Source of the DNA: Alphaproteobacteria bacterium
GTDB lineage: Bacteria; Pseudomonadota; Alphaproteobacteria; CAAGCB01; CAG-977
DNA length: 64,000 bases
Reading direction: 5' to 3'
Assembly: GCA_900768875.1 (NCBI GenBank)
Contig: CAAGEP010000003.1
Location: 62,001-126,000 of the forward strand
Shown: positions 16,221-24,655 of the stretch, piece by piece
How the letters are laid out: each line of letters opens with the position of its first letter
Position numbering within the stretch: the stretch's first letter is position 1
Position numbers and translations under genes: made by a program
The notes under the pieces: generated by a model
What the model was told of the DNA's origin: nothing
The model's database searches: none
What the model saw: the letters and a program-made list of their open reading frames with translations, nothing else

Positions 16221-17284
16221 AGGACGATCACCTCTTTTTCAATGTCTTTCGCCGTCATCAAACGGGGCTGCGTGTCCATGCCACGCATCCACATCAGCCC
16301 GTCCGGCAACGGGTTGATTTTCTTTTCAAGCTTCGGAAATTCGCCGTACAAAGCCAAATCCTTGAAGATTTCCGGCATATTCAGTCCCGCTTCGGTAAAG
16401 AAAAGAACCGTCGTGAAAAAACGCGATATATTGATTTCCGTCGGATTGGGAACGCCGTCCGCGTCGTACGCCATATCCACGCCGAAAATGCCGTGCGGTT
16501 TTTCCGAAACGGCTTTTACGGTATCCAAGGCTATTTTTGTGACCAAGTCGTCACTGCATGTCTGGCCTACTTTTGTTACCCCCGTAACGCCGGAAACGCT
16601 CCGGTTGCCGTGAATCCAGCCCGTTCTGCCGCGCGTTTGCGCGACAACCAGCTCGCCTTCGTACCAAATCGACAACCATGTAATCGTTTTGCTCGTCAGC
16701 ATTTCGGCGGCGATAAAATCGCCCCAGCCGTTGTAGCGGTTGATCCAGCTTTTCGCCATCTGGTGATCGTTCGTCGGAATGGAACCTTTGCCGCCGCCAC
16801 CCATAGAGGTCGAACGCAGCCAGACGGTTCCGTTTTTGTCCCCCAGTTCTGCGAAAGCACGTTCCAAATCGCTTTCGTCATTGATCATCATATTTGCCGG
16901 AACTTTAATACCTGCCTGTTTGAATTTCAGGTAGGATTTGTATTTGTTCACGCAAGTGTCGATGACGTCGTGCGGCGGCATGAACGTCTTTGTTCCCGCG
17001 GCGTGAATGTCGTCGCGAATCAAGGAAGCGTAATAAATTTCCAAATCGTTTTGGAAATGAATCAGATCCGGTTTTTCCTTTTCAAGGATTTTTAACAGGC
17101 AATCCTTGTATTCCGGTTGGTCGGCGTAAGGGACGTAATATTTCCGCTCGGCGTGCGACAGCACCAGATCGGTCGGTTCCGATCCCATGCCGATAATTGT
17201 TTCATGCTTTTTGCTTTTCAAAAGGGAGTTGATGACCCCCTCCGACGGCGCGCCGCCCGCTCCGGCTATTAAAATTTTCGTCAT
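16217..17284 (-). CDS. ATP-grasp protein, CarB-like, copy 1
   Basis: 355 residues. An N-terminal Rossmann-like preATP domain (ILIAGAGGAPSEGV) precedes an ATP-grasp core with a glycine-rich 'STSMGGGGKGS' loop, an acidic 'FGVDMAYDADGVPNPTEINIS' metal-binding strand and a C-terminal lid. ATP-grasp enzymes join a carboxylate to an amine through an acyl-phosphate. In a sugar operon with aminotransferases, a likely role is attaching an amino acid or carboxylate to an aminosugar (inference). A similar protein lies at 17955-18971. Confidence 0.84.
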   Translation of the reverse strand: MTKILIAGAGGAPSEGVINSLLKSKKHETIIGMGSEPTDLVLSHAERKYYVPYADQPEYKDCLLKILEKEKPDLIHFQNDLEIYYASLIRDDIHAAGTKTFMPPHDVIDTCVNKYKSYLKFKQAGIKVPANMMINDESDLERAFAELGDKNGTVWLRSTSMGGGGKGSIPTNDHQMAKSWINRYNGWGDFIAAEMLTSKTITWLSIWYEGELVVAQTRGRTGWIHGNRSVSGVTGVTKVGQTCSDDLVTKIALDTVKAVSEKPHGIFGVDMAYDADGVPNPTEINISRFFTTVLFFTEAGLNMPEIFKDLALYGEFPKLEKKINPLPDGLMWMRGMDTQPRLMTAKDIEKEVIVL

Positions 17285-17958
17285 AAGGAACTCCTTTCCA
17301 AGTAAAAATTAAGCGGTGCTTTTCTATTTGCGTAATAATCTATAAGATGTTTCGGATAGCCTTTTCTAGCCATAATGTTTAAGAATTTTTCAATGTTGTA
17401 TTGTTTTTGATATAAAGATATTTCTTTTGTTTCCGTATCAAAAATGCCATAGCAAAGTATTGACTTGTCTTGCCTGTTTTGCCCGATACTTCCGATATTA
17501 ACGACCGTAAATCCATTTTGTTCAAAAATCGTTTGATGATGTGTATGGCCGATGCATAAGTTTTCTGGAATATTGATAATTCCCGCTTTATACAGATACA
17601 ACCAACGTTTCTTTTTCTTTATTGAGTGACAAAAGGAAAATCCTGCCAATTCAAACCGTTCTATCTCTGGCAACAAATCAAAGCGGGAAAAATAAGGAAA
17701 AGAGTATTCAAAAAAATCTTTTGCCAAATCGGAACAGCCGGATAAATCTTTTGTCTGAAAAAGCTCTTCGTGATTTCCTTTTAAAACAATGACGTTTTTT
17801 AGCGCAGATATGACTTCCATGCACGCATCGTTATCGGGACCGTATCCGATAATATCGCCTAGACAGATATATCCGTCACAATGATTTTCAACCGCGTTTA
17901 AAAATGTTTCAAGCGCGGGTAAATTTCCGTGTACATCTGAAAAAACAGCATATTTCAT
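17281..17958 (-). CDS. Metallophosphoesterase (calcineurin-like)
   Basis: 225 residues with the complete dimetal motif set: SDVHGN, 'LGDIIGYGPD', 'KGNHEEL' and 'IGHTHHQ'. It resembles small cytoplasmic YfcE/serine-threonine-phosphatase-like enzymes, and no signal peptide is seen. Located between the two ATP-grasp genes and overlapping both neighbours by ATGA. Its base composition is A+T-rich compared with the transketolase region. Likely a dedicated phosphatase for a pathway intermediate; the substrate is unknown. Confidence 0.87.
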   Translation of the reverse strand: MKYAVFSDVHGNLPALETFLNAVENHCDGYICLGDIIGYGPDNDACMEVISALKNVIVLKGNHEELFQTKDLSGCSDLAKDFFEYSFPYFSRFDLLPEIERFELAGFSFCHSIKKKKRWLYLYKAGIINIPENLCIGHTHHQTIFEQNGFTVVNIGSIGQNRQDKSILCYGIFDTETKEISLYQKQYNIEKFLNIMARKGYPKHLIDYYANRKAPLNFYLERSSL

Positions 17959-18971
17959 GACAGGTAAACTTCCTCATAATAACGCAGGAAGGAACCGCCA
18001 ATTCGCGGATCAAATCGGTCATACGTTTTGTGGTAAATCATATTTTCGATGGTTGCTTCCAACGCATTGAAACCTAATTTGGCACGCGGTCCTTCGGAGG
18101 ATGAATATCGTCCGTTAATTTCAAAAGCTTCAGGATTTATTCCTTTTCTCAGCCGTAGCTGAATGTTAAAAGCACCGCCTTTAAATCCCTCGGAAATGAA
18201 AGCTTGCATAATTTTTTGACAATAGGCACGGATTTTTGCATCATCTACAACTTTTCCAAAACCGGATGCTCCGTCAACGGTCAAAGTACGCTCCATAATG
18301 ATGTATGAATCTTTTTGGCTGATAAAATCCAAATAGCAGCCAACAGTATATTCTTTATCAGGCGAACCGATATATTCCTGTAAAATGATATTTTCTTCGT
18401 TATCAAAAGGAACAATGGGAAAATCTCCCTGTTTTTCAATTTTTAAAATATGTCTTGAAGCAGAGCTTCTGCGTGGTTTCACGATTATTGGATAGCCGTT
18501 TTTTTTACAAAATTCATTTTTGTTTGCATAAAGATCTGTTGCAGGAGCTTCAATATTATGATTTTTGAAAAAAAGACCCAATTTGTATTTATCAGTCGTT
18601 ATATCGACAAATTTTAAATCAAGTCCGGCGACTTTGTTTTCATAGCCAGACTCTTTTTTTAAAGCGGCCAAAGCATAGATTTCATGTTCTGTTCCGCCGA
18701 AAATCAAATCAATGCTTTTGTCTGTGCAAATGTTTTTGATCGCGGGAAGATAGTTTTGATCTTTCGCGACGGGAACTATAAATGTTTCAACGACGGGGAT
18801 TTTATAAAATCCTGTGCTGTTAAAGGCAAATGCTGCACACACAAAATCGCTGTTTGTATAGTATACATTGATTTTTTCCGCGAGTGAAGAATGGTTTAAT
18901 GCGCGAAAAAGGCTCTGTCCCATAACAGAACCGCCACCTGTAATCAAAATGTTGATTTTATCCGATTTCAT
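17955..18971 (-). CDS. ATP-grasp protein, CarB-like, copy 2
   Basis: 338 residues with the same layout as copy 1: an N-terminal 'ILITGGGSVMGQSLFRAL' Rossmann element, 'YPIIVKPRRSSASRHI' lysine strand, 'NIILQEYIGSPDKEYTVGCY', and 'FNIQLRLRKGINPEAFEINGRYSS' as metal-binding strand. Only distantly similar to copy 1, so it probably has a different substrate. A+T-rich. Overlaps the upstream epimerase gene by 14 bp and the phosphoesterase gene by 4 bp. Confidence 0.83.
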   Translation of the reverse strand: MKSDKINILITGGGSVMGQSLFRALNHSSLAEKINVYYTNSDFVCAAFAFNSTGFYKIPVVETFIVPVAKDQNYLPAIKNICTDKSIDLIFGGTEHEIYALAALKKESGYENKVAGLDLKFVDITTDKYKLGLFFKNHNIEAPATDLYANKNEFCKKNGYPIIVKPRRSSASRHILKIEKQGDFPIVPFDNEENIILQEYIGSPDKEYTVGCYLDFISQKDSYIIMERTLTVDGASGFGKVVDDAKIRAYCQKIMQAFISEGFKGGAFNIQLRLRKGINPEAFEINGRYSSSEGPRAKLGFNALEATIENMIYHKTYDRFDPRIGGSFLRYYEEVYLS

Positions 18972-19797
18972 CTGCCCAGTCCTTTAAAGCCGTTTCCATC
19001 GTATATCGGAACAAATATCCCGCTTTGATCAATTTCTCGTTTTTCATCGTTCGGGTACTTGCATTATCGCCAAAAGGTATGTTCTCTATCGGCAAATGTG
19101 TTTTTTGCGCTAAAAGCGAAAGGATCTCCGCAACGGAAAAAGGCGTACCAAAACACACGTTAAAAGCTTTCTCCGAAAGATTTTCATTGCGAATGAAAAA
19201 ACGTAAAATGCGGACAAGCTCTTTAATATAGATATAATTTCTTGTTTTTAATCCTTTCCCGTAAAGTTTTAGCGGTTGACGCGATGAAGTTGAATTCTGA
19301 AGAGCGTGAAACAAATTGCCATGTCGCTGGTTTTTTCCGAAAATATCTCCAAATCTTAAAACAACATAATTTAATCCATCTGTCAAACGACACAAATTTT
19401 CCCCAACTATTTTTGATAAAGCATAATAATCTGAAGCAAATAGCGGTGTTGTTTCTTCATCGCAGTCTTGTTCTAATGGATAGACATTGTTTCCTGATGC
19501 ATAAATTAACCTAATTCGATTTTCTTTACAAAATAAAACTACTTCTGAGTCCGTTAAAATATTCTGTTTAAGAGCAGAGATTGATGAGGCATTAGCAACG
19601 GCTCCTAAATGAATAAAAACATCAATTTTTTCATTTGAAATTTTATTTACGGGCTGTATCGGCAGATTGTGTAGCAACGAACTGCCAACATATCCTTTAT
19701 ACCCGCTTATTAAAACGGATTTTTCGTCAATTTCGACTAACGCGGTTTCTTTGAAAAAACTGTTACTTAGCATATTTTTTAACCATTTCAGCGACAT
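18958..19797 (-). CDS. NAD-dependent epimerase/dehydratase (SDR), copy 2
   Basis: 279 residues. The Rossmann loop SGYKGYVGSS begins at residue 31, later than usual, and the catalytic pair is Tyr125/Lys129 (YYALSK). 'VLRFGDIFGKNQRHG' follows. The start is uncertain: ATG 19797 overlaps the upstream aminotransferase by 35 bp, while ATG 19773 (8 residues shorter) overlaps it by 11 bp. Neither has a good ribosome site, suggesting reinitiation. Paired with ATP-grasp copy 2, mirroring the copy 1 pair. Confidence 0.84.
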   Translation of the reverse strand: MSLKWLKNMLSNSFFKETALVEIDEKSVLISGYKGYVGSSLLHNLPIQPVNKISNEKIDVFIHLGAVANASSISALKQNILTDSEVVLFCKENRIRLIYASGNNVYPLEQDCDEETTPLFASDYYALSKIVGENLCRLTDGLNYVVLRFGDIFGKNQRHGNLFHALQNSTSSRQPLKLYGKGLKTRNYIYIKELVRILRFFIRNENLSEKAFNVCFGTPFSVAEILSLLAQKTHLPIENIPFGDNASTRTMKNEKLIKAGYLFRYTMETALKDWADEIG

Positions 19798-20905
19798 ACA
19801 TCACGTCTTCATAGGTTAGACGCATGTGCATCGGCAAAGACAGGACGTGTTCGGACGCATACAGGGAGTTGGGGCATGTTCCTTTGGCATAGGCATACAT
19901 TCTGTATTCCGTGTTATCGCGGTAATGAACGCCCGGATAAATCCCAACGTTGTTTAACGCCAGCAATAATTCGTCACGGTTGTTGGTCATAATCTGATAC
20001 AAATGGCGCGAAGATTCACAAATAGGATTCATCGGAACGGGGCGGATTTTATCGCATTCTTTGAACGCTTTGTCATACCAACCAGCAATCGTGCGGCGGT
20101 AAGCGTTGTCCCGATCCAGATATTTCAACGAAACCAACCCGATTGAAGCCATAATCGAATTGCCGTGGTTTTTATAACCGATATATTCGACATCGTATTT
20201 CCACTTATACGCGCCCTGTCCGGCCGTGCGGGCAAAGGTGTCTTTGTTGATACCCAGCCAGCATTTTTTGCGCACGATTTCATCGTGTTCAGCCTCTTTG
20301 AAGCAGATCATGCCGGAATCGCCCGTCGGACAATTTTTAACAGCCTGGAACGAATAAACGACAACGTCCGCCTCTTTCCCCGGAATTTCTCCGTTGACGC
20401 GCGTTCCCGCCATGTGCGCCGCGTCCAGTATCAGTTTCAGTTTGTGTTTTTTGCAGATCTTGACAATGTCGTAATACCGGCCGATATTGCCGCCCAGACC
20501 GACGAAAATCACAGCTTTCGTTTTTTCGGAAATGCGTTCCTCAACTGATTTCGGATCAAGGCATAAATATTCGTCAACATCGGCGAAAACCACTTTCATA
20601 TTGTTGTATAAAACGGCGTGGTTTGTTGAAACAAAAGTCATCGGTGTGGAAATGATTTCATCGCCGTCTTTCCAACCGTTTTCCTCTTTCAGCACCTGAA
20701 CGGCCATGTCCAGTCTGACGGTCGCCGAGTTCAAATAATGCGCGTGCGGAAGCTTTGTATATTCTTTCCACGCGTCTTCCATCCGAACGGTTTTGAACCC
20801 AAGTCCCGTCCATCCTTTATCCAAACACTCTCGGATTTCCTCCAGACATTCTTCCGTTCTGAATGTCGGGACAAAAAGCTGAATCTTTTTTTCGACTGTA
20901 CTCAT
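19763..20905 (-). CDS. DegT/DnrJ/EryC1 family aminotransferase, copy 2
   Basis: 380 residues of the sugar-nucleotide aminotransferase family (fold type I, PLP). The Schiff-base lysine is Lys190 (SFQAVKNCPTGDSG) and the pyridine-nitrogen Asp is Asp161 (ILDAAHMAG). It belongs to a subgroup that begins 'FVPTFRTEECLEEIRECLDKG' and is distinct from the FdtB-like copy downstream of 23280. It probably adds an amino group to a keto-sugar. The start overlaps the fdtA stop by 4 bp. Confidence 0.88.
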   Translation of the reverse strand: MSTVEKKIQLFVPTFRTEECLEEIRECLDKGWTGLGFKTVRMEDAWKEYTKLPHAHYLNSATVRLDMAVQVLKEENGWKDGDEIISTPMTFVSTNHAVLYNNMKVVFADVDEYLCLDPKSVEERISEKTKAVIFVGLGGNIGRYYDIVKICKKHKLKLILDAAHMAGTRVNGEIPGKEADVVVYSFQAVKNCPTGDSGMICFKEAEHDEIVRKKCWLGINKDTFARTAGQGAYKWKYDVEYIGYKNHGNSIMASIGLVSLKYLDRDNAYRRTIAGWYDKAFKECDKIRPVPMNPICESSRHLYQIMTNNRDELLLALNNVGIYPGVHYRDNTEYRMYAYAKGTCPNSLYASEHVLSLPMHMRLTYEDVMYVAEMVKKYAK

Positions 20906-21315
20906 TTGCTTATTTCCTTTTCTAAATCCAAAAATCTCCGGTAATCTCTGATGTAGTCGTTTTCGTTGTAATACTCGTCCGCCAGAACAGTTAGGACGCA
21001 GTCGGGGGAAAAGTCGTGCATTTCCCGCCAGACCAACCCTTCGATCAGCAATCCTTCATCGGGGCGGTTCAGCAGATGCGTTTCGGTTTTGCCGCCGTGT
21101 TCCGTTTTGATTGTGACGTTTCCGGACATCGCCACCAAAACCTGCTTTAACTGGCGGTGCGCGTGAAATCCGCGGGGTACATCGGCTTTCGTGCCGAAAA
21201 TGTAGTACACGCGTTTGACGTCAAACGGCAGGTTGTGCCCGTTTTCCAACGCGATCAGCGAACCGCGATCGTCGCCGTGAACTTGAAAACGAATCAATGA
21301 CACGTTCGCCGTCAT
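20902..21315 (-). CDS. fdtA: FdtA/QdtA-like sugar 3,4-ketoisomerase (cupin)
   Basis: 137-residue single-domain cupin with the family signature 'DDRGSL', 'VKRVYYIFGTKADVPRGFHAHRQLKQ' spread over residues 33-57 (His51, His53), and 'MHDFSPDCVLTVLADEYYNENDYIRDY'. The family converts dTDP-4-keto-6-deoxyglucose to its 3-keto isomer ahead of 3-amination by FdtB-type enzymes, and an FdtB-like gene lies two genes upstream. Which isomer is made (Fuc3N or Qui3N route) cannot be decided here. ATG 21315 is chosen because it gives the ATGA overlap with the glycosyltransferase; upstream in-frame starts run into that gene. Confidence 0.88.
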   Translation of the reverse strand: MTANVSLIRFQVHGDDRGSLIALENGHNLPFDVKRVYYIFGTKADVPRGFHAHRQLKQVLVAMSGNVTIKTEHGGKTETHLLNRPDEGLLIEGLVWREMHDFSPDCVLTVLADEYYNENDYIRDYRRFLDLEKEISK

Positions 21316-22205
21316 TTCTTCCCCCTGATGAAATCGCACAGTTTTTTCCATTTCGCCTGCCAGCCGAACCGTTTGCACCATTGACGCTTCCACTGTTTTT
21401 TATATCCGTGCGTGAAGCAGTATTCTTTTTCGTGTTCGTAAATCTGGCGATAAATTTCCGACTGTTTGGCCTTATAGGCGGCGGAGGAAACAGTGTTCTT
21501 TTCATGCCAGCGGTATGAATACAAAATTTCGGGTATATATTTGAATTTGCCCTGTTTCGCCAACTGCAGGTTCATATACCAGTCTTCTAAAATAACATCA
21601 GGTTTGTATTTCCCCGCTGCGATCAAATTCTGCCGGCGAACTAAAAAACCGTTCGGAATGTGGTTCCCTTTCAGCAGATTTGCATAAGCGCCGAAATCGG
21701 CATGCTTGTTGTCGGGTGCATTCAAATGCAATTCGTCTCCGAATGTTTTGTAAAGGGCTTCGTTTTCCGGAAGAGCCGTCCGATTTTTGCCCCAATAAAT
21801 CCGTTCGGATTTTCCGTTAATAATTTCGTTGTCGCCGACGACCAGAACATAATCGGGATTTTCCGACAAAAAATTATGTAAAACTTCAATCGCCCTCGGT
21901 TTCAGCATGTCGTCAGAAGCAGTCAAGTACAGATACTTTCCTTTCGCGATGTCGATTATTCTGTTTAGATTTACGCAGGTGCCTTTATTTTCCTGCGTTT
22001 CGAACACGACGCGCGCGAAACGTTTTTCACATTCGGGCTTCAATGCCGTCATCTTGGCAAAAGTGCCGTCTGCCGAACCGTCGTCAATGACCAATAATTC
22101 GATGTTTTGATATGTTTGCGCCATAATTGAACGGATTGTTTCTTCAACGTATCGTTCGTGATTGTAGGCGGTAAACGCGACGGAAATCAGATCATCTGTA
22201 TTCAT
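21312..22205 (-). CDS. Family 2 glycosyltransferase
   Basis: 297 residues. GT-A fold with 'VAFTAYNHERYVEETIRS', 'LLVIDDGSADGTF', 'YLYLTASDDML' and 'ILEDWYMNLQLAKQGKFKY', the last being the catalytic-base region. It is close in pattern to the GT2 half of the DUF1796 fusion at 10000-11670, so the two may be paralogues. It would add one sugar to the lipid-linked repeat unit at the inner membrane. ATG 22205 is used; an in-frame TTG lies 6 bp upstream. Confidence 0.88.
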   Translation of the reverse strand: MNTDDLISVAFTAYNHERYVEETIRSIMAQTYQNIELLVIDDGSADGTFAKMTALKPECEKRFARVVFETQENKGTCVNLNRIIDIAKGKYLYLTASDDMLKPRAIEVLHNFLSENPDYVLVVGDNEIINGKSERIYWGKNRTALPENEALYKTFGDELHLNAPDNKHADFGAYANLLKGNHIPNGFLVRRQNLIAAGKYKPDVILEDWYMNLQLAKQGKFKYIPEILYSYRWHEKNTVSSAAYKAKQSEIYRQIYEHEKEYCFTHGYKKQWKRQWCKRFGWQAKWKKLCDFIRGKK

Positions 22206-23280
22206 TGACAATCCTTACGACTTCCTTAACTTGTTCGTTTGTCAATACGGGGCTGATCGGCAGGGAAACGATCGTGCGGTGAATTTCCTCGCTGATCGGG
22301 TAAGAGCGATTGTTCCATTCCCGATAAGCGTCCTGTTTGTGCGGCGGGGTCGGATAGTGGATAATCGTTTGCACGCCGTTGTCGGTCAGATATTGTTGAA
22401 AGCGGTCGCGCTCCGCCGTCCTGACCGCGAAAACGTGCCATACCGCCGCGTCTTCGCTGTATGTTTCGGGCAGAATGATTTTCGGGTTCGTTATGTTCTT
22501 GCGGTAATATGTCGCAATTTCGCGACGACGGGCGTTGTCCGCGTCCAAATGCGGCAGCTTCACGTCTAAAACGGCTGCCTGCAGTTCGTCCAAACGACTG
22601 TTCGTGCCTTTGTAAATGTGGTGGTATTTGCGATCCGAACCGTAGTTTGCCAAAGCCTTGACTTTATTGTACAGCGCCTCGTCGTTCGTCACGACCGCGC
22701 CGCCGTCGCCCATACAGCCGAGATTCTTGCCGGGGTAGAACGAAAACGCGCCCGCGTTCGACAGATTTCCGACCCGTTTGCCCTGATACTTCGCCCCGTG
22801 CGCTTGCGCGCAGTCTTCAAACACTTTCAGCCCGTGCTTTTGAGCGACGTCCCACACTTTTTGCATTTGAACGGCTTGACCGTACAGGTGGACGACCATA
22901 ATCGCTTTTGTTTTCGGTGTGATTGCCGCTTCGATTTTGTCGGGATCGATGTTGTAGGTGTGAATGTCCGGTTCGACCAAAACGGGCATACAGCCGTTTT
23001 TCGATATCGCCAAAATCGTCGCGATGTACGTGTTCGCCGGCACGATGATTTCATCGCCCGCGCCGAAACCGCTTGCTTTGATGATTAAATTCAACGCGTC
23101 CAATCCGTTCGCCACGCCGACAGCGTACTTCGTGCCGCAGTAGTCGGCGAAGTGCTTGGAAAAGGTTTCGTTTTCATCGCCCTGCAAATACCGGCCCTTG
23201 TCCAGAATACGGGCAAAACGGGCATCGATTTCCGAACGGAAACGATTGTTCACTTCGGCTAAATCAAGAAACGGAATCAT
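22192..23280 (-). CDS. fdtB: FdtB-like sugar aminotransferase (DegT family), copy 1
   Basis: 362 residues. PLP lysine Lys185 in SFYPGKNLGCMGDGG, Asp156 in 'VFEDCAQAHGA', and the DegT N-terminus 'MIPFLDLAEVN'. With the FdtA-like isomerase it would give dTDP-3-amino-3,6-dideoxyhexose. The rmlA/rmlB genes needed to make the dTDP-4-keto-6-deoxyglucose precursor are not in this window and must be elsewhere. ATG 23280 follows AAAGGAG and is the first well-supported start of the minus-strand operon. Confidence 0.9.
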   Translation of the reverse strand: MIPFLDLAEVNNRFRSEIDARFARILDKGRYLQGDENETFSKHFADYCGTKYAVGVANGLDALNLIIKASGFGAGDEIIVPANTYIATILAISKNGCMPVLVEPDIHTYNIDPDKIEAAITPKTKAIMVVHLYGQAVQMQKVWDVAQKHGLKVFEDCAQAHGAKYQGKRVGNLSNAGAFSFYPGKNLGCMGDGGAVVTNDEALYNKVKALANYGSDRKYHHIYKGTNSRLDELQAAVLDVKLPHLDADNARRREIATYYRKNITNPKIILPETYSEDAAVWHVFAVRTAERDRFQQYLTDNGVQTIIHYPTPPHKQDAYREWNNRSYPISEEIHRTIVSLPISPVLTNEQVKEVVRIVNEYR

Positions 23281-23405
23281 TAAAAAATCTCCTTTAAGGC
23301 AATCGTCACACGACACGCTCCCGTCCGTCCCGCCGTCCGCTGGCGGGCGATAACTTCAGCATCGGCGTAATCCTGTATAAACGCGGTGTTCATGCCCGTG
23401 TTCAT
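23280..23405 (-). CDS. Possible 41-residue leader ORF before fdtB
   Basis: A short frame beginning MNTGMNTAFIQDYADAEV after a GAGG site, whose TAA stop overlaps the fdtB start (TAATG). No family is recognised. It could be a translated leader, the tail of a decayed gene, or chance. Composition is coding-like (Arg/Ala/Glu-rich) but the evidence is thin. Confidence 0.3.
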   Translation of the reverse strand: MNTGMNTAFIQDYADAEVIARQRTAGRTGACRVTIALKEIF

Positions 23406-23898
23406 CCCACTTTTTTCCTCTATTGCCTTTTCAAAGGAACTGTAAAATCCGCACCGTCAGTACGTTGAATATCATCAGCACCGTCATAACCGTCCGAATC
23501 CGGCACGAACGAAATCATCTTGCGGCAATTCCCTATCATCGGCGAAGTTAAAACCGTTGACTGGATAAATGTTGAGTTCATATCTGCTTTTGTCCCCTTG
23601 TGATTCTTTAGTAAAAGAATTTTCCGCCATGTATGCAAAATAAACGAGCGTTTGATTTGTATATATCAGATATACATATTGAGCACAACACAATTTTTAA
23701 AATCTGTTGGAAATTCGCTCTTTTCGCGAAATTTGGAATTCGTCCCCGAACTTTTGAATCAAACGCTGTTTTTAATACGCCTCTTTACGAACGGGATGCC
23801 CCGAACATGTTCAGAGCAATCTGCTTAAAACGCGGGGAAAAAGTGGTGAAGCGTTTTATTTTTGCAGATCCCGTTCACTTTATTTCAGGAGTTGGAAA
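23406..23898. other. Non-coding or decayed region between divergent sugar genes
   Basis: No convincing gene. On the minus strand a 53-residue frame (23420-23581) starts MNSTFIQ, oddly like the MNTAFIQ of the leader ORF just downstream, and another short frame overlaps it. On the plus strand an 89-codon frame runs into the rfbF-like start but looks non-coding. The stretch must hold the promoters of both the minus operon and the rfbF remnant. Several short open frames on one strand suggest gene decay. Confidence 0.4.
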
Positions 23899-24378
23899 AT
23901 GAAAGTGATGATTCTGGCCGGAGGATTAGGAACCAGATTGGGCGAAGAAACGACTCTGAAGCCCAAGCCGATGGTCGAAATCGGCGGATACCCGATTTTA
24001 TGGCACATTATGAAAATCTATTCCCATTACGGGTTTGATGATTTTATCGTGCTGACGGGGTATAAATCCCATGTCATCAAGGAATACTTTGTGAATTATT
24101 ATCAGCAGTATTCCGATATCACGGTCGATTTAAAAAACAATTCCGTTGAAATTCATAAAACGCGCAATGAGCCGTGGCGCGTGACAATGCTCTACACGGG
24201 ACAGGACACCATGACGGGCGGACGCATCAAACGGGCGCGGGAATATGTCGGCAACGAACCGTTTATGCTGACGTACGGTGACGGCGTTTCCGATGTCGAT
24301 ATTAACGCTTTGATTCAATCGCACAAAGATTCGGGCAAGCTTTGCACCATGACGGCGGTTCAGCTGGCGCGACGTTTC
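23899..24378 (+). pseudogene. rfbF: Truncated glucose-1-phosphate cytidylyltransferase (rfbF-like)
   Basis: The first ~160 codons are a clear sugar-1-phosphate nucleotidyltransferase of the RfbF type: 'MKVMILAGGLGTRLGEET', 'KPKPMVEIGGYPILWHIM', 'TGYKSH', and 'FMLTYGDGVSDVDI' with the metal-binding Asp. It keeps a good ribosome site (TTCAGGAG). Similarity ends at codon ~160 (TMTAVQ...RRF), whereas the family runs ~255 residues; the frame then continues to 24615 through foreign sequence. The product would lack part of the fold and be inactive. The intact protein would have made CDP-glucose for CDP-dideoxyhexoses. The break coincides with an inverted tail-fibre fragment. Confidence 0.88.
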
Positions 24379-24546
24379 CGCGTGCAGAATCTCGTTGTCG
24401 CGGTAGTCCGTTTCCTGCGTCAAAAGCACTTCGCGCACAATTGCAATTTCAGCCCCGCTTTCAGGCGCGTCCGCAAACACCAAGTTGCCGCTTTTGACCG
24501 TCCAGTCCGTCCGCTCGCAAGTTTGATTGAAAAAAAACGTCCGAAC
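24374..24546 (-). pseudogene. Inverted fragment of a tail-fibre gene
   Basis: Read on the minus strand, this encodes ERTDWTVKSGNLVFADAPES, then a segment matching residues ~60-90 of the tail-fibre protein at 5982-6857 almost perfectly (GAEIAIVREV-LTQETDYRDNEILHAET). Bases show several silent differences, so it is a diverged paralogue rather than a recent copy. Only ~55 codons remain, with neither start nor tip. It abuts the cut end of rfbF, sharing GTTTC (24374-24378) with it. It may extend slightly beyond 24546. Confidence 0.85.
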
Positions 24547-24567
24547 AGGTGCTTTTTTTACACCTGT
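24545..24567. repeat. Short inverted repeat beside the tail-fibre fragment
   Basis: ACAGGTG and CACCTGT (7 bp) flank a 9-nt T-rich spacer, with a partial third copy (AGGTGTAA) at ~24585. It could be a terminator or a recombination half-site. The rest of the 24547-24655 gap holds a possible -10 (TATAAA, ~24611) and the ribosome site of the next gene. Confidence 0.35.
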
Positions 24568-24655
24568 GAAAAAAATCGAAAAAAAGGTGTAATTTTCCAG
24601 ACAATCGGGATATAAAGGAAAGGTAATTCAATTTTCTTACTGGAGTAAGCATTCA

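Noticed and set aside
23633..23902. 89-codon frame ending on the rfbF start
   Set aside because: No ribosome site, erratic composition, and it covers the expected promoter region of rfbF; treated as chance.
24130..24483. 117-codon minus-strand frame across rfbF and the fibre fragment
   Set aside because: Only its first ~40 codons are fibre-derived; the remainder is antisense to rfbF, so it is not a gene in itself.
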